From Mycolicibacterium flavescens (GTDB lineage Bacteria > Actinomycetota > Actinomycetes > Mycobacteriales > Mycobacteriaceae), in NCBI RefSeq assembly GCF_001722335.1, contig NZ_MIHA01000007.1, forward strand, positions 124,001 to 188,000: a DNA stretch of 64,000 nucleotides. Reading direction: 5' to 3'. Shown here one piece after another: positions 44,429 through 54,071 of this stretch. The translations under genes were made by a program, and so were the position numbers. Within the stretch, counting starts at the first letter, position 1. The number at the start of each line of letters is the position of its first letter. The notes under the pieces were generated by a model. The model ran no database searches, was not told where the DNA came from, and worked only from the letters and a program-made list of their open reading frames with translations.

Positions 44429-44785
44429 ATGGCGACCTTGAAGTTCCCTGCACAACGACTGCTTCTTGCCGGTGGCTTCGCGGTTGCGATCGCCGGCGCC
44501 CCGGCCGTCGCGGTCTTCGCAGCACCGGCGTTCGACGTCGCACCGGTCGCCCAGGGCTGTGTCGGCGGTGAAGAGCCCGACCAGTTCACCGGCGTGTGCA
44601 TCCCGCACACCGTGCCCAACGCCGGTTCGGTGTTCAGCACCCCGGCGGGCAACCCCGACATCCCCGAGGTCATGGGTATCCCCTGCACCGGGCACAACTC
44701 GGGGCAGTGCATCGGCCTGGCCGAGGAAGCCCAGTCCGCGCAGATGGTCGCCCCGCCCGCGCCGGTGTTCAGCCACAGCCCGTAG
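44429..44785 (+). CDS. Secreted Ibp1-like small protein, copy 2
   Basis: This 118-residue paralogue of the preceding gene has the same plan: signal peptide (LLLAGGFAVAIAGAPAVAVFAAP), GCVGGEEPDQFTGVCIPHTVP, and NPDIPEVMGIPCTGHNSGQCIGLAEE. I chose MATLKFPAQ (44429) as start because an AGAAAG lies upstream and the signal then has normal length. An in-frame ATG at 44390 would add 13 residues but falls on the promoter. TAGAAT at 44382-44387 is a likely -10. The four cysteines of the mature domain are conserved between the copies. Confidence 0.75.
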   Translation: MATLKFPAQRLLLAGGFAVAIAGAPAVAVFAAPAFDVAPVAQGCVGGEEPDQFTGVCIPHTVPNAGSVFSTPAGNPDIPEVMGIPCTGHNSGQCIGLAEEAQSAQMVAPPAPVFSHSP

Positions 44786-44822
44786 ATCGGGCCTGGAGAG
44801 CAGGGACGACGCCGGCTTCGCC

Positions 44823-44828
44823 TAGAGT
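44823..44828 (+). promoter_or_regulatory. -10 hexamer TAGAGT, leaderless start of the 54-residue gene / otsA unit
   Basis: TAGAGT fits TANNNT and ends 6 nt before the ATG at 44835. No ribosome site lies between, so the bicistronic mRNA probably begins at the start codon. Confidence 0.5.
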
Positions 44829-44834
44829 TGTCCT

Positions 44835-44999
44835 ATGCCAGCGAAATCTGATCCCGCCGAGCTCGGCGACGTCGAACCGCTCGCCGACAGCACCGCCCGC
44901 CAGGCACGGCGGGTCGTCGCCGCCTATGCCAACGACGCCGAGGAATGCCGGGTCTTCCTGTCGATGCTCGGCATCGGGCCCTCGAAGCTCGAGGCGTAA
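44835..44999 (+). CDS. 54-residue conserved hypothetical protein upstream of otsA
   Basis: This short acidic/helical protein begins [19 protein letters not shown] and ends [13 protein letters not shown]. It contains [26 protein letters not shown], an amphipathic helix pair. Its TAA overlaps the otsA ATG (TAATG), so otsA is translationally coupled to it. From memory, M. tuberculosis has a hypothetical gene of the same size directly before otsA (Rv3489), which supports reality. The function is unknown. A role in controlling otsA translation is the simplest idea. Confidence 0.75.
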   Translation: MPAKSDPAELGDVEPLADSTARQARRVVAAYANDAEECRVFLSMLGIGPSKLEA

Positions 45000-46474
45000 T
45001 GGCACCCGAGGCCGGTCCCCAGGCCGACCCCGGGAACGCCGATTTCGTGGTGGTGGCCAACCGGCTGCCGATCGACATGGAGCGGTTGCCTGACGGCACC
45101 ACCACGTGGAAGAGAAGCCCCGGCGGTCTGGTGACGGCGCTGGAGCCGTTGTTGCGCCGGCGGCAGGGCGCCTGGATCGGTTGGCCGGGGGTTCCCGACG
45201 CCGGTGAGGAGCCGATCGCGCAGGACGACATGACCCTGTGCCCGGTCAACCTGTCGGCCGAGGACGTCGCGGAGTACTACGAGGGCTTCTCCAACGCCAC
45301 GCTGTGGCCGCTGTACCACGACGTCATCGTCAAGCCGATCTACCACCGCGAATGGTGGGACAAGTATGTCGAGGTCAACCGGCGCTTCGCCGAGGCCACC
45401 GCCAAGTTCGCGGCCCACGGCGCCACCGTGTGGGTGCAGGACTACCAGTTGCAGCTGGTGCCGAAGATGCTGCGCATGTTGCGGCCGGATCTGACGATCG
45501 GCTTCTTCCTGCACATCCCGTTCCCGCCGGTCGAGCTGTTCATGCAGATGCCGTGGCGCACCGAGATCATCGAGGGACTGCTGGGCGCGGACCTGGTCGG
45601 CTTCCATCTGCCCGGCGGCGCGCAGAACTTCCTGATCCTGGCGCGACGGCTGATCGGCGCCAACACCTCACGCGCGACCATCGGGGTCAGGTCGCGGTTC
45701 GGTGAGGTCAACGTCGGGTTCCGCACCGTCAAGGTCGGCGCCTTCCCGATCTCCATCGACTCGACAGCTCTGGACCAGCAGGCCCGGTCGCGCGCGATCC
45801 GGCAGCGCGCCAGGGAGATTCGCGCCGAGCTCGGCAACCCGCGCAAGATCCTGCTCGGCGTGGACCGGCTGGATTACACCAAGGGCATCGACGTCCGGCT
45901 GCGGGCGTTCTCCGAACTGCTCGCCGAGAACCGGGCCAGCCGCGAGGACACGGTGCTGATCCAGCTCGCCACCCCGAGCCGCGAGCGGGTCGAGAGCTAC
46001 ATCGAGATGCGCGAGGACATCGAGCGTCAGGTCGGCCACATCAACGGCGAGTACGGTGAGGTCGCCCACCCGATCGTGCACTACCTGCACCGCCCCGTGC
46101 CGCGCGAGGAGTTGATCGCGTTCTTCGTCGCCGCCGACGTCATGCTGGTGACCCCGCTGCGCGACGGCATGAACCTGGTCGCCAAGGAGTACGTGGCCTG
46201 CCGCAGCGATCTCGGTGGCGCGCTGGTGCTCAGCGAATTCACCGGCGCGGCAGCCGAATTGCGTCAGGCCTACCTGGCCAACCCGCACCATCTCGAGGGG
46301 GTCAAGGACGCCATCGAGGCCGCGCTGAACCAGGCGCCCGAAGAGGGCAGGCGGCGGATGCGGGCCCTGCGCAGGCAGGTGCTGGCCCACGACGTGGACC
46401 GGTGGGCCCGCTCGTTCCTCGACGCGCTGGCCTCCACCCGCGACGACGCACCGGCGACCGCTAGATCGGAGTGA
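44999..46474 (+). CDS. otsA: Trehalose-6-phosphate synthase
   Basis: OtsA joins glucose from a nucleotide sugar to glucose-6-phosphate. The 491-residue GT20 enzyme has [15 protein letters not shown] at the N-terminus. [14 protein letters not shown] and [16 protein letters not shown] follow, then [30 protein letters not shown] and the C-terminal donor site [14 protein letters not shown]. The ATG overlaps the stop of the 54-residue gene. Its stop overlaps the end of the convergent mce4-associated gene by 14 nt. The gene order otsA-mce4 matches M. tuberculosis Rv3490 and Rv3492c-Rv3501c. Confidence 0.96.
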   Translation: MAPEAGPQADPGNADFVVVANRLPIDMERLPDGTTTWKRSPGGLVTALEPLLRRRQGAWIGWPGVPDAGEEPIAQDDMTLCPVNLSAEDVAEYYEGFSNATLWPLYHDVIVKPIYHREWWDKYVEVNRRFAEATAKFAAHGATVWVQDYQLQLVPKMLRMLRPDLTIGFFLHIPFPPVELFMQMPWRTEIIEGLLGADLVGFHLPGGAQNFLILARRLIGANTSRATIGVRSRFGEVNVGFRTVKVGAFPISIDSTALDQQARSRAIRQRAREIRAELGNPRKILLGVDRLDYTKGIDVRLRAFSELLAENRASREDTVLIQLATPSRERVESYIEMREDIERQVGHINGEYGEVAHPIVHYLHRPVPREELIAFFVAADVMLVTPLRDGMNLVAKEYVACRSDLGGALVLSEFTGAAAELRQAYLANPHHLEGVKDAIEAALNQAPEEGRRRMRALRRQVLAHDVDRWARSFLDALASTRDDAPATARSE

Positions 46475-46967
46475 TGTACTGGATCAACCAGTCGCCGTCG
46501 ACCTTCTGGTAGTCGACGCGCAGGCGGCTGCCGTCGTAGACCGGCTCCTTGGACTTGTCGGTGACGGTGCGGTTCAGATACACCATCACCGACGCTGAAG
46601 TGCGTTGCGCGTCAAGCACTCCCACGCCCACCACGTGCGCCTGGCTGACCAGCTGGCGTTCCCGTGCCTGCGGGATGATGTCGCGGTCGGCGCGGTCCCG
46701 GAACTCCTGGCGGTAGCTCGGGGTGAGCATCGGGTAGATCTCGTTGAGGGTGCGCTCGACGGTCTGGTAGTCGTAGCCGAAGACCTTCGGGATCTGCTGG
46801 GCGGCCAGCGGGCCGAGTTCGGCGCGCGCCTGCTGCTCGCCGCGTTGTTCGACGCGGTTCCAGTACAGCGAACCACCGAGGCCGGCCAGCGCGACGAACG
46901 CCGCGGCCAGCACGACCGCCAGCGCGCCGACCGACCGCGTCCGCCACGCGGATCTGGATGAGGCCAT
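46461..46967 (-). CDS. Mce4-associated membrane protein B
   Basis: This 168-residue protein has one N-terminal membrane helix ([24 protein letters not shown]), a coiled segment, and an external SnoaL/NTF2-like domain ending WLIQYITPI. It is the last gene of the mce4 operon, and its ATG overlaps the preceding stop by one base (TGATG). Mas proteins are thought to stabilise or assemble the Mce transporter. It corresponds to the Rv3492c position. It overlaps otsA tail to tail by 14 nt. Confidence 0.85.
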   Translation of the reverse strand: MASSRSAWRTRSVGALAVVLAAAFVALAGLGGSLYWNRVEQRGEQQARAELGPLAAQQIPKVFGYDYQTVERTLNEIYPMLTPSYRQEFRDRADRDIIPQARERQLVSQAHVVGVGVLDAQRTSASVMVYLNRTVTDKSKEPVYDGSRLRVDYQKVDGDWLIQYITPI

Positions 46968-47650
46968 CAGTTCCCGCCGTCGGGGTATTTGAGGTCGTAG
47001 CCCGTCATGTGTCCGTTGTCGTCCTCGTGAACGATGACCCGGAGCCGATACGGTTGCGACGGCTGGTTGTTGCCGTCCAGGTCGGTGACCGTCACGCGGG
47101 CCGAGACCAGCACGGCGGCGTTGTTGGCGACCTCGTCGACCTCCTCGAGCGCCGCACCGTTGATGACCGCCTCGGCGCTGGCGTTGGTGTCGCGGAACAG
47201 CATCTTGAGGTTCTCGGTGTTGTTGCCTTCGGTCATCATCGCGCGCAGCGGGCCGCTGGTGCTCTCGACGAACCGCTCGACGCTCTGGTCGATGGTGTCC
47301 TGGTCGTAGCTGAACATGTTGACCACCATCTGCGCGGCGGTGTCGACGAAGCGCTGGTCGCGGTCCTGGGCGGCGGTGACCTCGCGTTGCTGCACGACCA
47401 GCCACACGCTCAGCCCGATCAGCACCGCGACCGCGGCCGCGGCGACCGGCAGGAACACCGCGGCCACCCGCCCGCGGTTCGGCTGCCTGCGCGGCGGCGG
47501 ACCGGCCGGTCTGGGCAGCTTCACCTTGATCGGCGCCGGGGCCTCGACCTTGAGGGTGTCGGCAGTGGCGCCGCCGGCCGGGCCGGGCGGGCGGACCGCA
47601 CGCCGACGCGTCCGCCTCGACGTCTCCGTCGAAGCAGTGTCTTCCGTCAT
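46967..47650 (-). CDS. Mce4-associated membrane protein A
   Basis: This 227-residue protein has a cytosolic basic N-terminus (ETSRRTRRRAVRPPG), one membrane helix (VAAVFLPVAAAAVAVLIGLSVWLVV), a coiled-coil neck, and an external NTF2-like domain with FVESTSGPLRAMMTEG and YRLRVIVHEDDNGHMTGYDLKYPDGGN. It corresponds to the Rv3493c position. It starts on the base that ends mce4F and is coupled to the next gene by TGATG. It is a likely structural accessory of the sterol importer. Confidence 0.85.
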   Translation of the reverse strand: MTEDTASTETSRRTRRRAVRPPGPAGGATADTLKVEAPAPIKVKLPRPAGPPPRRQPNRGRVAAVFLPVAAAAVAVLIGLSVWLVVQQREVTAAQDRDQRFVDTAAQMVVNMFSYDQDTIDQSVERFVESTSGPLRAMMTEGNNTENLKMLFRDTNASAEAVINGAALEEVDEVANNAAVLVSARVTVTDLDGNNQPSQPYRLRVIVHEDDNGHMTGYDLKYPDGGN

Positions 47651-49374
47651 TACGCCTGCCTTGGAGCCAACATCAGATCAACCCAGTTCTCTGCAGGCGC
47701 CAGTTTGTCAGTACCGGCGGCGAGAACGCCACTTCCGCCCTCGGGGTCGACGAACTTGCCGTTCTGGTCGTACGTCGCGATCTGCAGACCCGCTCCTGAC
47801 GCCATCGGCGGGGCCTCGGCAGGCAGCGGACCGCTCGGCGGCGGCGGAGCCGGCGGTGCCGGCGCGGCGGGCGGCGGCGGAGGTGTCCGGCCGTACGGCG
47901 GCACCACGTGGTCGGGCGGTGCGAAGAACGGCCACGCGGGCGGCAGCTGCTGCGGCACCTCGTTCGGCGGCACCGGCAGCGGGAACGGCGCGTGCGGCGC
48001 GGGGCCCGGGCCGGGCGGCACTCCCGGCGGCAACTGCACCACCGGCGGGCCCGGGTCCGGATCCACCTGCGGCGGGATGTAGGGGAACTTGTTCGGCGGC
48101 AGGATGTTGCGGCCAATCTCGGTGGTGTCGTCGTCGTACTGGTCCATCGGCGTGCCCAGCGGCACCGGCGGACCGCGCCACGGGTTGTTGCCGATCGGCA
48201 CGTATCCGCGCGGGTCGCGACACAACTGGATCGTCGGGGCGCGTTTACCCGGGAACTCCTGGCACGGGTAGTTGCGCGCGCCGCGAACCACCGCCGGGTC
48301 GTTCTGAGGCGTCTTGCAGTACAGATCCTTGGGCAGCTCGCGCAGCGTCTCATCGGCCGGTGAACGCATCTCGCTGGCCGGCACGAAACCGGTCAGACAC
48401 GGCGGCGGGTCCTGCAGGTCGATCTTGAAGTCGAGCTTGCCGCCCTCGTCGGCGGGCAGGCCGCCGCCGACGGTCAGCAGCGCGGCCATCAGCGCCGGGA
48501 ACACCACCAGCGCGTGCTCGAGCGACTTGCGGTAGATGACGCCGATGCGCCCGAAGTTGGCGAGGTTGGCCGCCAGCACCGGGAACGACGGCCGGATACC
48601 GGCGAACAACTCGTTGGCCTCGGCGGTGGTGCCGGGCACGGTCTGCAGCGTGGAGCGCAACTGCGGGTCGGCGTTGTTCAGCTCGGTGGTGAAGCGGGCC
48701 AGACCGTCGGCCAGCGAGCGGATGTCGTCGCCGCTGCGGATCTGGGCGTCCAGGAACGGCCCGGCCTGGTCGATCAGCTGATTGATCTGACCGTAGTTGG
48801 CGTTGGCCTCGTCGATCAGCAGCCGCGACGACTGGATCAGCCGGGCCAGTTCGGGTCCGGATCCGTTGAACGCCTTGAAGGTTTCGCGCAGCAGGTCCTG
48901 GATCCGGCTGTCACCGACACTGGTGACCAGATCCTCGGCCTCCTGCAGCAACCCGGCGATGTCCTGGCCGATCGCGGTCCGGTCCACCCCGATGATGGCC
49001 CCGTCGCGCAGCTTCGACTGCGCCGGGTTCTCCGGCGGCACCAGGTCGACGTACTGCTCGCCGACCGCCGAAACGCTCTTGACCGTCGCGGTCACGTTCT
49101 CGGGCACCGGCGTGCCGCTGTTGAGCCGCATGTGGGCCACGACGCTGTCGTCGGTCAGCCCGACCGACTGGACACGGCCGATCGTCACGCCGCGGTAGGT
49201 GACGTTCGCGTTCTCGTAGAGGCCGCCGGCGGCGACGAAGTTCGCGCTCACCTTGTAGGTACCGATACCCGCGGCCGCGGGCAGCTGCAGGTAGAAGATC
49301 GAGATCGCACCCACGGTGAGCACCGTGACGATCGCGAAGATCGACAGCTGGATTCGGGTCAGCCGGGACAGCAT
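47650..49374 (-). CDS. mce4F: Mce4F substrate-binding/tunnel subunit
   Basis: This 574-residue Mce protein has an N-terminal anchor (RIQLSIFAIVTVLTVGAISIFYL) and the MlaD/MCE domain (KVSANFVAAGGLYENANVTYRGVTIGRVQSVGL, residues ~38-115). A long helical Mce_N/DUF3407 region follows. The last ~140 residues are extremely Pro-rich (PPGVPPGPGPAPHAPFPLPV and similar). That tail probably spans the periplasm or contacts the outer layers. It abuts mce4E with no gap. The six Mce proteins form a hetero-hexameric tunnel for cholesterol uptake. Confidence 0.93.
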   Translation of the reverse strand: MLSRLTRIQLSIFAIVTVLTVGAISIFYLQLPAAAGIGTYKVSANFVAAGGLYENANVTYRGVTIGRVQSVGLTDDSVVAHMRLNSGTPVPENVTATVKSVSAVGEQYVDLVPPENPAQSKLRDGAIIGVDRTAIGQDIAGLLQEAEDLVTSVGDSRIQDLLRETFKAFNGSGPELARLIQSSRLLIDEANANYGQINQLIDQAGPFLDAQIRSGDDIRSLADGLARFTTELNNADPQLRSTLQTVPGTTAEANELFAGIRPSFPVLAANLANFGRIGVIYRKSLEHALVVFPALMAALLTVGGGLPADEGGKLDFKIDLQDPPPCLTGFVPASEMRSPADETLRELPKDLYCKTPQNDPAVVRGARNYPCQEFPGKRAPTIQLCRDPRGYVPIGNNPWRGPPVPLGTPMDQYDDDTTEIGRNILPPNKFPYIPPQVDPDPGPPVVQLPPGVPPGPGPAPHAPFPLPVPPNEVPQQLPPAWPFFAPPDHVVPPYGRTPPPPPAAPAPPAPPPPSGPLPAEAPPMASGAGLQIATYDQNGKFVDPEGGSGVLAAGTDKLAPAENWVDLMLAPRQA

Positions 49375-50541
49375 CTACGGACCCTCCCCGTGCTGGGTGG
49401 CCGTGCCCGGCGGGATCTCGAACGGATCGGCCGCCTGCCCGGACAGGTTCGCCAACGATCCCGTCATGAAGTCCGGCGGGGTGATCAGCTCGTGCATCCG
49501 CTTCATGTTCGGGTCCAGGCCCCACGACGTGGTGAACACCGACTCACCGGTGCGGCGCAGCGTCAGGTCGAACGTGGTGTACACGTTCAGGTAGTCGCCG
49601 CGCACCGCGTTGCGCAGGTATTTGTAGTGGAACGGGAAGGTGGGCAAAAACTCCAGGTCCTTGATGAAGTCGTCGGCGTGGTCGTTGAACGCCTTGACCA
49701 CCGGGTACAGGTCCTTGAAGTCCGCGGCGAAGTCGTCCTTGGTCTGTTCGAGCACGCGCGCGGCCACCGTCGCGAAACTGCGCAGCGCGGTGAACGCGTC
49801 GACGATGTTGGCGCGGTTGTCGTTGAGCACCTTGACCGCCTCGGGCAGCCGGTCCAGCGTGCGGCCCAGGTTGTCCTTGCTGGCGGCCAGGATTCCGGCG
49901 AACCGGTCCAGTCCCTCCATCGCGGCGATGATGTCGGCGGTCTGGCGGTCCAGTGAGCTGGTCAGCTCGGCGAGCCGCGGGATCAGGTTGGCGAACGTGT
50001 CCTCGCGGCCGGCGACCGCGTTGTACACCTCTTCTGTGATGTCTTGCAGCGCACCGAGATTGCCTTTGTTGACGACGACGCCGAGTGCGGAGAGCACTTC
50101 CTCGGTGGTCGGGTAGCGGCCGGTGCGTTCGGAGTCCAGCGGGATGTGGGCGCCGTCCTCGAGCTTGCCGACGCTCGGGCCGTCGGCGGGTGGCGCCAAC
50201 TCGACGTGCTGCGAACCCAGCAGCGAGGTCTGCGCGACCTTCGCGGTGGCGTTCTCCGGCAGCGTCACGTTGCCGTCCAGCGACAACTGCACCGCGGCGT
50301 AGAACGACCCGTCGGAGCGTTGCACGGCCTCGATGCCGGACACACTGCCGACCGTGACGTCGTCGACCATGACCGGCGAGTTCTGCGGCAGCGTCGCCAC
50401 ATCGGGCAATTCGATGGTGATCTTGTACGAGCCGGCGCCGTGTCCGGCGGTACCGGGCATGTTCAGCGAGTTCAGTCCGCCGAACGAGCAGCCGGTCAGC
50501 AGCACCGCCAGCGACGGGATCGCCACCATCTTGCGGATCAC
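49375..50541 (-). CDS. mce4E: Mce4E lipoprotein (LprN)
   Basis: This 388-residue Mce protein carries a lipobox (AVLLTGC, Cys18), as the E subunit does in every mce operon. The MCE domain follows at KITIELPDVATLPQNSPVMVDDVTVGSVSGI (residues ~40-120), then a long helical domain. The GTG start at 50541 overlaps the mce4D stop (GTGA) and has GGGGGAGG at good spacing. The C-terminus is acidic/Pro with no membrane segment. Confidence 0.93.
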   Translation of the reverse strand: MIRKMVAIPSLAVLLTGCSFGGLNSLNMPGTAGHGAGSYKITIELPDVATLPQNSPVMVDDVTVGSVSGIEAVQRSDGSFYAAVQLSLDGNVTLPENATAKVAQTSLLGSQHVELAPPADGPSVGKLEDGAHIPLDSERTGRYPTTEEVLSALGVVVNKGNLGALQDITEEVYNAVAGREDTFANLIPRLAELTSSLDRQTADIIAAMEGLDRFAGILAASKDNLGRTLDRLPEAVKVLNDNRANIVDAFTALRSFATVAARVLEQTKDDFAADFKDLYPVVKAFNDHADDFIKDLEFLPTFPFHYKYLRNAVRGDYLNVYTTFDLTLRRTGESVFTTSWGLDPNMKRMHELITPPDFMTGSLANLSGQAADPFEIPPGTATQHGEGP

Positions 50542-51986
50542 GGGGCACCTCCCCCGGGCAGCGGGGCGGGCATCGGCACGGGCGCGACATCGGCACCGGG
50601 TTCGGCGGGCGCGGCCGGCGCGACGAACGGGTCCTCGGCCACCGGCACATCGGGCGCCCCGGCGAGCGGCCCGCCGGCGTGCGAGGTCGCGGCCGGACTG
50701 CCCTCGGGGGCGGGCGGCACGAGCAGCGAGCTGAGATCCATGTCCGCGGACACCGGCGGCGGGTTGGCGCCCGGCGCGGGCTGCCACTGCAGGTACGGCA
50801 CCGGCGTCTTGGCCTTGGCCTCCGTCTCGGGGGTGTCGTAGATGATCTGCCCCTTGTAGGCGGTGATGCTGTTGATCGGGTGGAACAGCAGCGGCGGGAA
50901 GTTCATCGCGATCCGCTTGAACACCGGGCCCATCCGCTGGCGGCAGATCTCGGTGCGGTTGTAGTTCGCCGGGGTCGGGGCGGCCTCGAACGCGCCGCCG
51001 CAGATGAACTGCACCGGGTTGGCGAAGTTCGGCAGCGTCAGCAGGCCGCCGACCGTGCCCTGCGCGGGGTTGTAGATGTTGTAGAAGTTCGACAGACCGT
51101 TGGGCGTGATGTGCAGGATCTGCTCGATGTCTTCGCTGCGCTCGGTCAGGATGCTGGTGAAGTCGGTCAGCTTGGTGACCTGTTCGATGAGCGCGCCGTT
51201 GCTCTCGTCGAGGAAGCCCCGCACGTCGGCCAGCGCCTGGTTCAGCGTGCCCAGCGTGCCGTCGAGGCCGGCCGCGCTGTCGGCGAGCACCTGCGACACC
51301 GACGCGACGTGGTCGGAGAACTGCACGATCTGCTCGTTGCTGTTCGACAGCGCGTCGACGAGCACCTGCAGGTTGCGGATGGTGCCGAACAGGTCGGTAC
51401 GTGAATCGCCGAGCCGGCCCGCGGTCTGGGAGAGCTCGCGCAGCGCCTGGCGGAACGTGTCGCCGTTGCCGTCGAAGGTGTCGGCGGCCTGGTTGACGAA
51501 CGCGGTCAACGGTCCCTGCACCGAGCCGGGTTTCGGACCCAGCTGCGCGCTCAGCGCGGTCAGCTGCTCTTTGACCTCGTCCCACTCGACCGGCACCGCG
51601 GTGCGGTCCAGGCCGATCTCGGCGCCGTCGGCCATCGCCGCGCCCTCGGTGTAGGCGGGGGTGAGCTGAACGAAGCGCGCCGCCACCAGGTTCGGCGCGA
51701 TGACGAGCGCCTTGGCGTCGGCGGGCACCTGCACGCCGTGGTCGAGCGTCATGGTGACCTTGACGTCGCCGGCGCGCGGTTCGATCGAGTCGATGGAGCC
51801 GACCGGCACCCCGACGATGCGCACCTCGTCGCCCGGGTACAGGCCCACCGCCGAGGTGAAGTAGGCGGTGATCTTGTGGCCGACGCGGCTGGGCCACACC
51901 AGGTACGCGCCGACGGCCAGCGTGACCACCAGCAGCACCGCCAGCGTGGGACGCAGCCAGCGCGACATCGGATTCGTTTGCGTCAT
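50538..51986 (-). CDS. mce4D: Mce4D subunit
   Basis: This 482-residue Mce protein has the N-terminal helix RPTLAVLLVVTLAVGAYLVW. The MCE domain is near KITAYFTSAVGLYPGDEVRIVGVPVGSIDSI (residues ~38-115), and a long alpha-helical region follows. The last ~70 residues are Ala/Pro-rich, the usual D/F-type tail. Its start overlaps mce4C by 4 nt and its stop overlaps mce4E by 4 nt. Confidence 0.93.
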   Translation of the reverse strand: MTQTNPMSRWLRPTLAVLLVVTLAVGAYLVWPSRVGHKITAYFTSAVGLYPGDEVRIVGVPVGSIDSIEPRAGDVKVTMTLDHGVQVPADAKALVIAPNLVAARFVQLTPAYTEGAAMADGAEIGLDRTAVPVEWDEVKEQLTALSAQLGPKPGSVQGPLTAFVNQAADTFDGNGDTFRQALRELSQTAGRLGDSRTDLFGTIRNLQVLVDALSNSNEQIVQFSDHVASVSQVLADSAAGLDGTLGTLNQALADVRGFLDESNGALIEQVTKLTDFTSILTERSEDIEQILHITPNGLSNFYNIYNPAQGTVGGLLTLPNFANPVQFICGGAFEAAPTPANYNRTEICRQRMGPVFKRIAMNFPPLLFHPINSITAYKGQIIYDTPETEAKAKTPVPYLQWQPAPGANPPPVSADMDLSSLLVPPAPEGSPAATSHAGGPLAGAPDVPVAEDPFVAPAAPAEPGADVAPVPMPAPLPGGGAP

Positions 51987-53044
51987 GGTGACTTCGGCCT
52001 AATGATCAGGCGCTCGGAGATGTATCCGCGCAGCATGTCGGCCAGGCTGTCCGGCAGCTTGCCGGGCTGGAAGTAGAAGTCGAGCAGCACCTCGGCGATC
52101 GGGGCGGGCGGCAGGCCGTAGAGGTTGATCTGGAAGCCCGGACCCGAACCCACCACCTCGCCGAGCGCGGTGGCGTACGGCGGAAGTCGTTTGAGCGCCT
52201 CGCTGATGTGTTCGCGGCGTTCGAGCAGGTTGTCGAGCACCAGGTTCAGCTTCTCCAGCGCGGGCCTGAACTCGCGACGGTTGTCGGCGACGAAGCCCGA
52301 AAGCTGTTGGGACACATCGTCGATACCGGCGATCAGGTTGCTCAGCGCCTGGCGGCGCTCGTCGAGCGCGGCGAACAGCAGGTTGCCGTCGACGATGAGC
52401 TTGTTGACCTGCCCGGCGCGCTGGGCCAGCGTGTCGGACACCCGCTTGGCGTGGCCGAGCAGTTGTTCGAGCGCCTCGTCGCGCTTGTTGAGGCTGCGCG
52501 ACAGGTTCGCCACCCCGTCGAGCGCGCCGCGCAACTGCGGGGTGGCGTCGCGCAGCGAGTCGGTCAGCGTGGCCAACGCCTGCTCGAAACGCGGCTTGTC
52601 CAGCTCGCTGGCGTTCTGCCCGAGGTCCTGCAGCGCGGTGGCCAGGGTGTACGGGGTTGTGGTGCGGCCCAACGGGATCACCGTCGACTCGCCGGTGCCC
52701 CGCGGGGTCACCGCCAGCGATTTCTCGCCGAGCACCGTGTCGGTCTTGATCGCGACCAGCGTCTGGTCGCCGACCTTGATGTCGCGGTCTACGGTGAACA
52801 GCACCTTGGCGGAGTCGCCGGCCAGTTCCACGCCGGTGACCTTGCCGACGTTGATGCCCGACACGTTCACGTCGTTGCCGGGCGAGATGCCGCCGGCGTC
52901 GGTGAAGTACGCCTCGTACGGTTTGCCCTGCGGGAAGAACGGCAGGCTGGAGTAGCCGAACGACACCAGTACCAGGCAGGCGATCAGGAAGATGCCGAAG
53001 ATGCCGGTGCGCAACGGGTTCGAATCATCGGGCCTACTGGGCAT
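51983..53044 (-). CDS. mce4C: Mce4C subunit
   Basis: This 353-residue Mce protein has a single membrane helix (GIFGIFLIACLVLVSFGY) and the MCE domain AYFTDAGGISPGNDVNVSGINVGKVTGVEL (residues ~40-120). Coiled helices run to the C-terminus, with no Pro-rich tail. I chose the ATG at 53044, about 11 nt after GGAGG. A GTG at 53053 lies too close to that site. It overlaps mce4B by 11 nt. Confidence 0.92.
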   Translation of the reverse strand: MPSRPDDSNPLRTGIFGIFLIACLVLVSFGYSSLPFFPQGKPYEAYFTDAGGISPGNDVNVSGINVGKVTGVELAGDSAKVLFTVDRDIKVGDQTLVAIKTDTVLGEKSLAVTPRGTGESTVIPLGRTTTPYTLATALQDLGQNASELDKPRFEQALATLTDSLRDATPQLRGALDGVANLSRSLNKRDEALEQLLGHAKRVSDTLAQRAGQVNKLIVDGNLLFAALDERRQALSNLIAGIDDVSQQLSGFVADNRREFRPALEKLNLVLDNLLERREHISEALKRLPPYATALGEVVGSGPGFQINLYGLPPAPIAEVLLDFYFQPGKLPDSLADMLRGYISERLIIRPKSP

Positions 53045-54071
53045 TCGGTGCACACCTCCCCTTCGACGGATCGGGCGGACCGCCCAGCGGGATCAGGATG
53101 TCGCTTCCCGCGGGGCCGTTGATCTTCAACCGTGTCGAGCAGTAGAAGATGTTGAAGAACGAACCGTACGCGCCGAGCGCGTTGAGCCGCAGATAGTTTT
53201 CGGCCAGCGGCTCGATGACCTTGTTGACGTCGGCCTTGCGCTCGTCCATCCGCTGCGCGAACGGCCGCACGTTCTCGAGCACGCCCTGGATCGGCCTGCG
53301 CGACTTGGCCAGCATGTCGGTCAGGTTGGTCTCGGCCGACGCCAGCGGGCCGATGGCCCCGGCGATCGGGTCGCGGCCCTCGGCCAGCCCGGTGATCAGC
53401 TGCTGCAACTGGTCGACGCTGGCGTCGAACTGCGCGCCCTTCTCGTCGACGGTGCCGAGCACGGTGTTGAGATGGGTGATCACGTCACCGATGAGTTGGT
53501 CACGGGCCGCGAGGTTCTGGGCGAAGGCGCTGGTGGTCGACAGCAGGTTCGACAACGCCCCGCCCTGGCCCTGCAGCAGTTCGATGACCGCGGTGCTGAC
53601 CTCGTTGACCTTCTGCCCGTCGAGGCCCTTGAGCACCGGGCGCAGCCCGCCCAGCAGCGCGTCGAGGTCGAGCGCGGGCTGGGTGTTCTCGCGGGGGATG
53701 GTGGCGCCGTCCGGGAGCTTGCGCAGTTCGCCTGGGCCGGAGGTGATTTCGAGGTAGCGGTCACCGACCAGGTTCTCGTAGCGCACCACGGCGCGGGTCG
53801 AGGTGTAGAGCTGGTAGCGCTTGTCGATGTCGAAGGCGACGTCGACGGTGTTGTCGGGGTTGAGCTTGACGTCGTTGACGGTGCCGACGGGGACGCCGGC
53901 GATCCGCACGTCCTGGCCGGCCTTGAGCCGCGAGGCGTCGGAGAACGTCGCGTGGTAACCCTTCTCCGCGGTGAACCGGAACTCACCGAACACCACGATC
54001 AGCAGCGCCGCCACCAGCACCATCACCACGGTGAAGATGCTGACGTTGAGGAACGTGCGATCGCCCTTCAT
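53034..54071 (-). CDS. mce4B: Mce4B subunit
   Basis: This 345-residue Mce protein starts MKGDRTFLNVSIFTVVMVLVAALLIVVFG. The MCE domain is YHATFSDASRLKAGQDVRIAGVPVGTVNDVKL, and the helical part ends with a cysteine pair (FNIFYCSTRLKING, GRCAPNAQ). The ATG shares one base with the mce4A stop (TGATG), so the pair is translationally coupled. The tail is short. Confidence 0.93.
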   Translation of the reverse strand: MKGDRTFLNVSIFTVVMVLVAALLIVVFGEFRFTAEKGYHATFSDASRLKAGQDVRIAGVPVGTVNDVKLNPDNTVDVAFDIDKRYQLYTSTRAVVRYENLVGDRYLEITSGPGELRKLPDGATIPRENTQPALDLDALLGGLRPVLKGLDGQKVNEVSTAVIELLQGQGGALSNLLSTTSAFAQNLAARDQLIGDVITHLNTVLGTVDEKGAQFDASVDQLQQLITGLAEGRDPIAGAIGPLASAETNLTDMLAKSRRPIQGVLENVRPFAQRMDERKADVNKVIEPLAENYLRLNALGAYGSFFNIFYCSTRLKINGPAGSDILIPLGGPPDPSKGRCAPNAQ

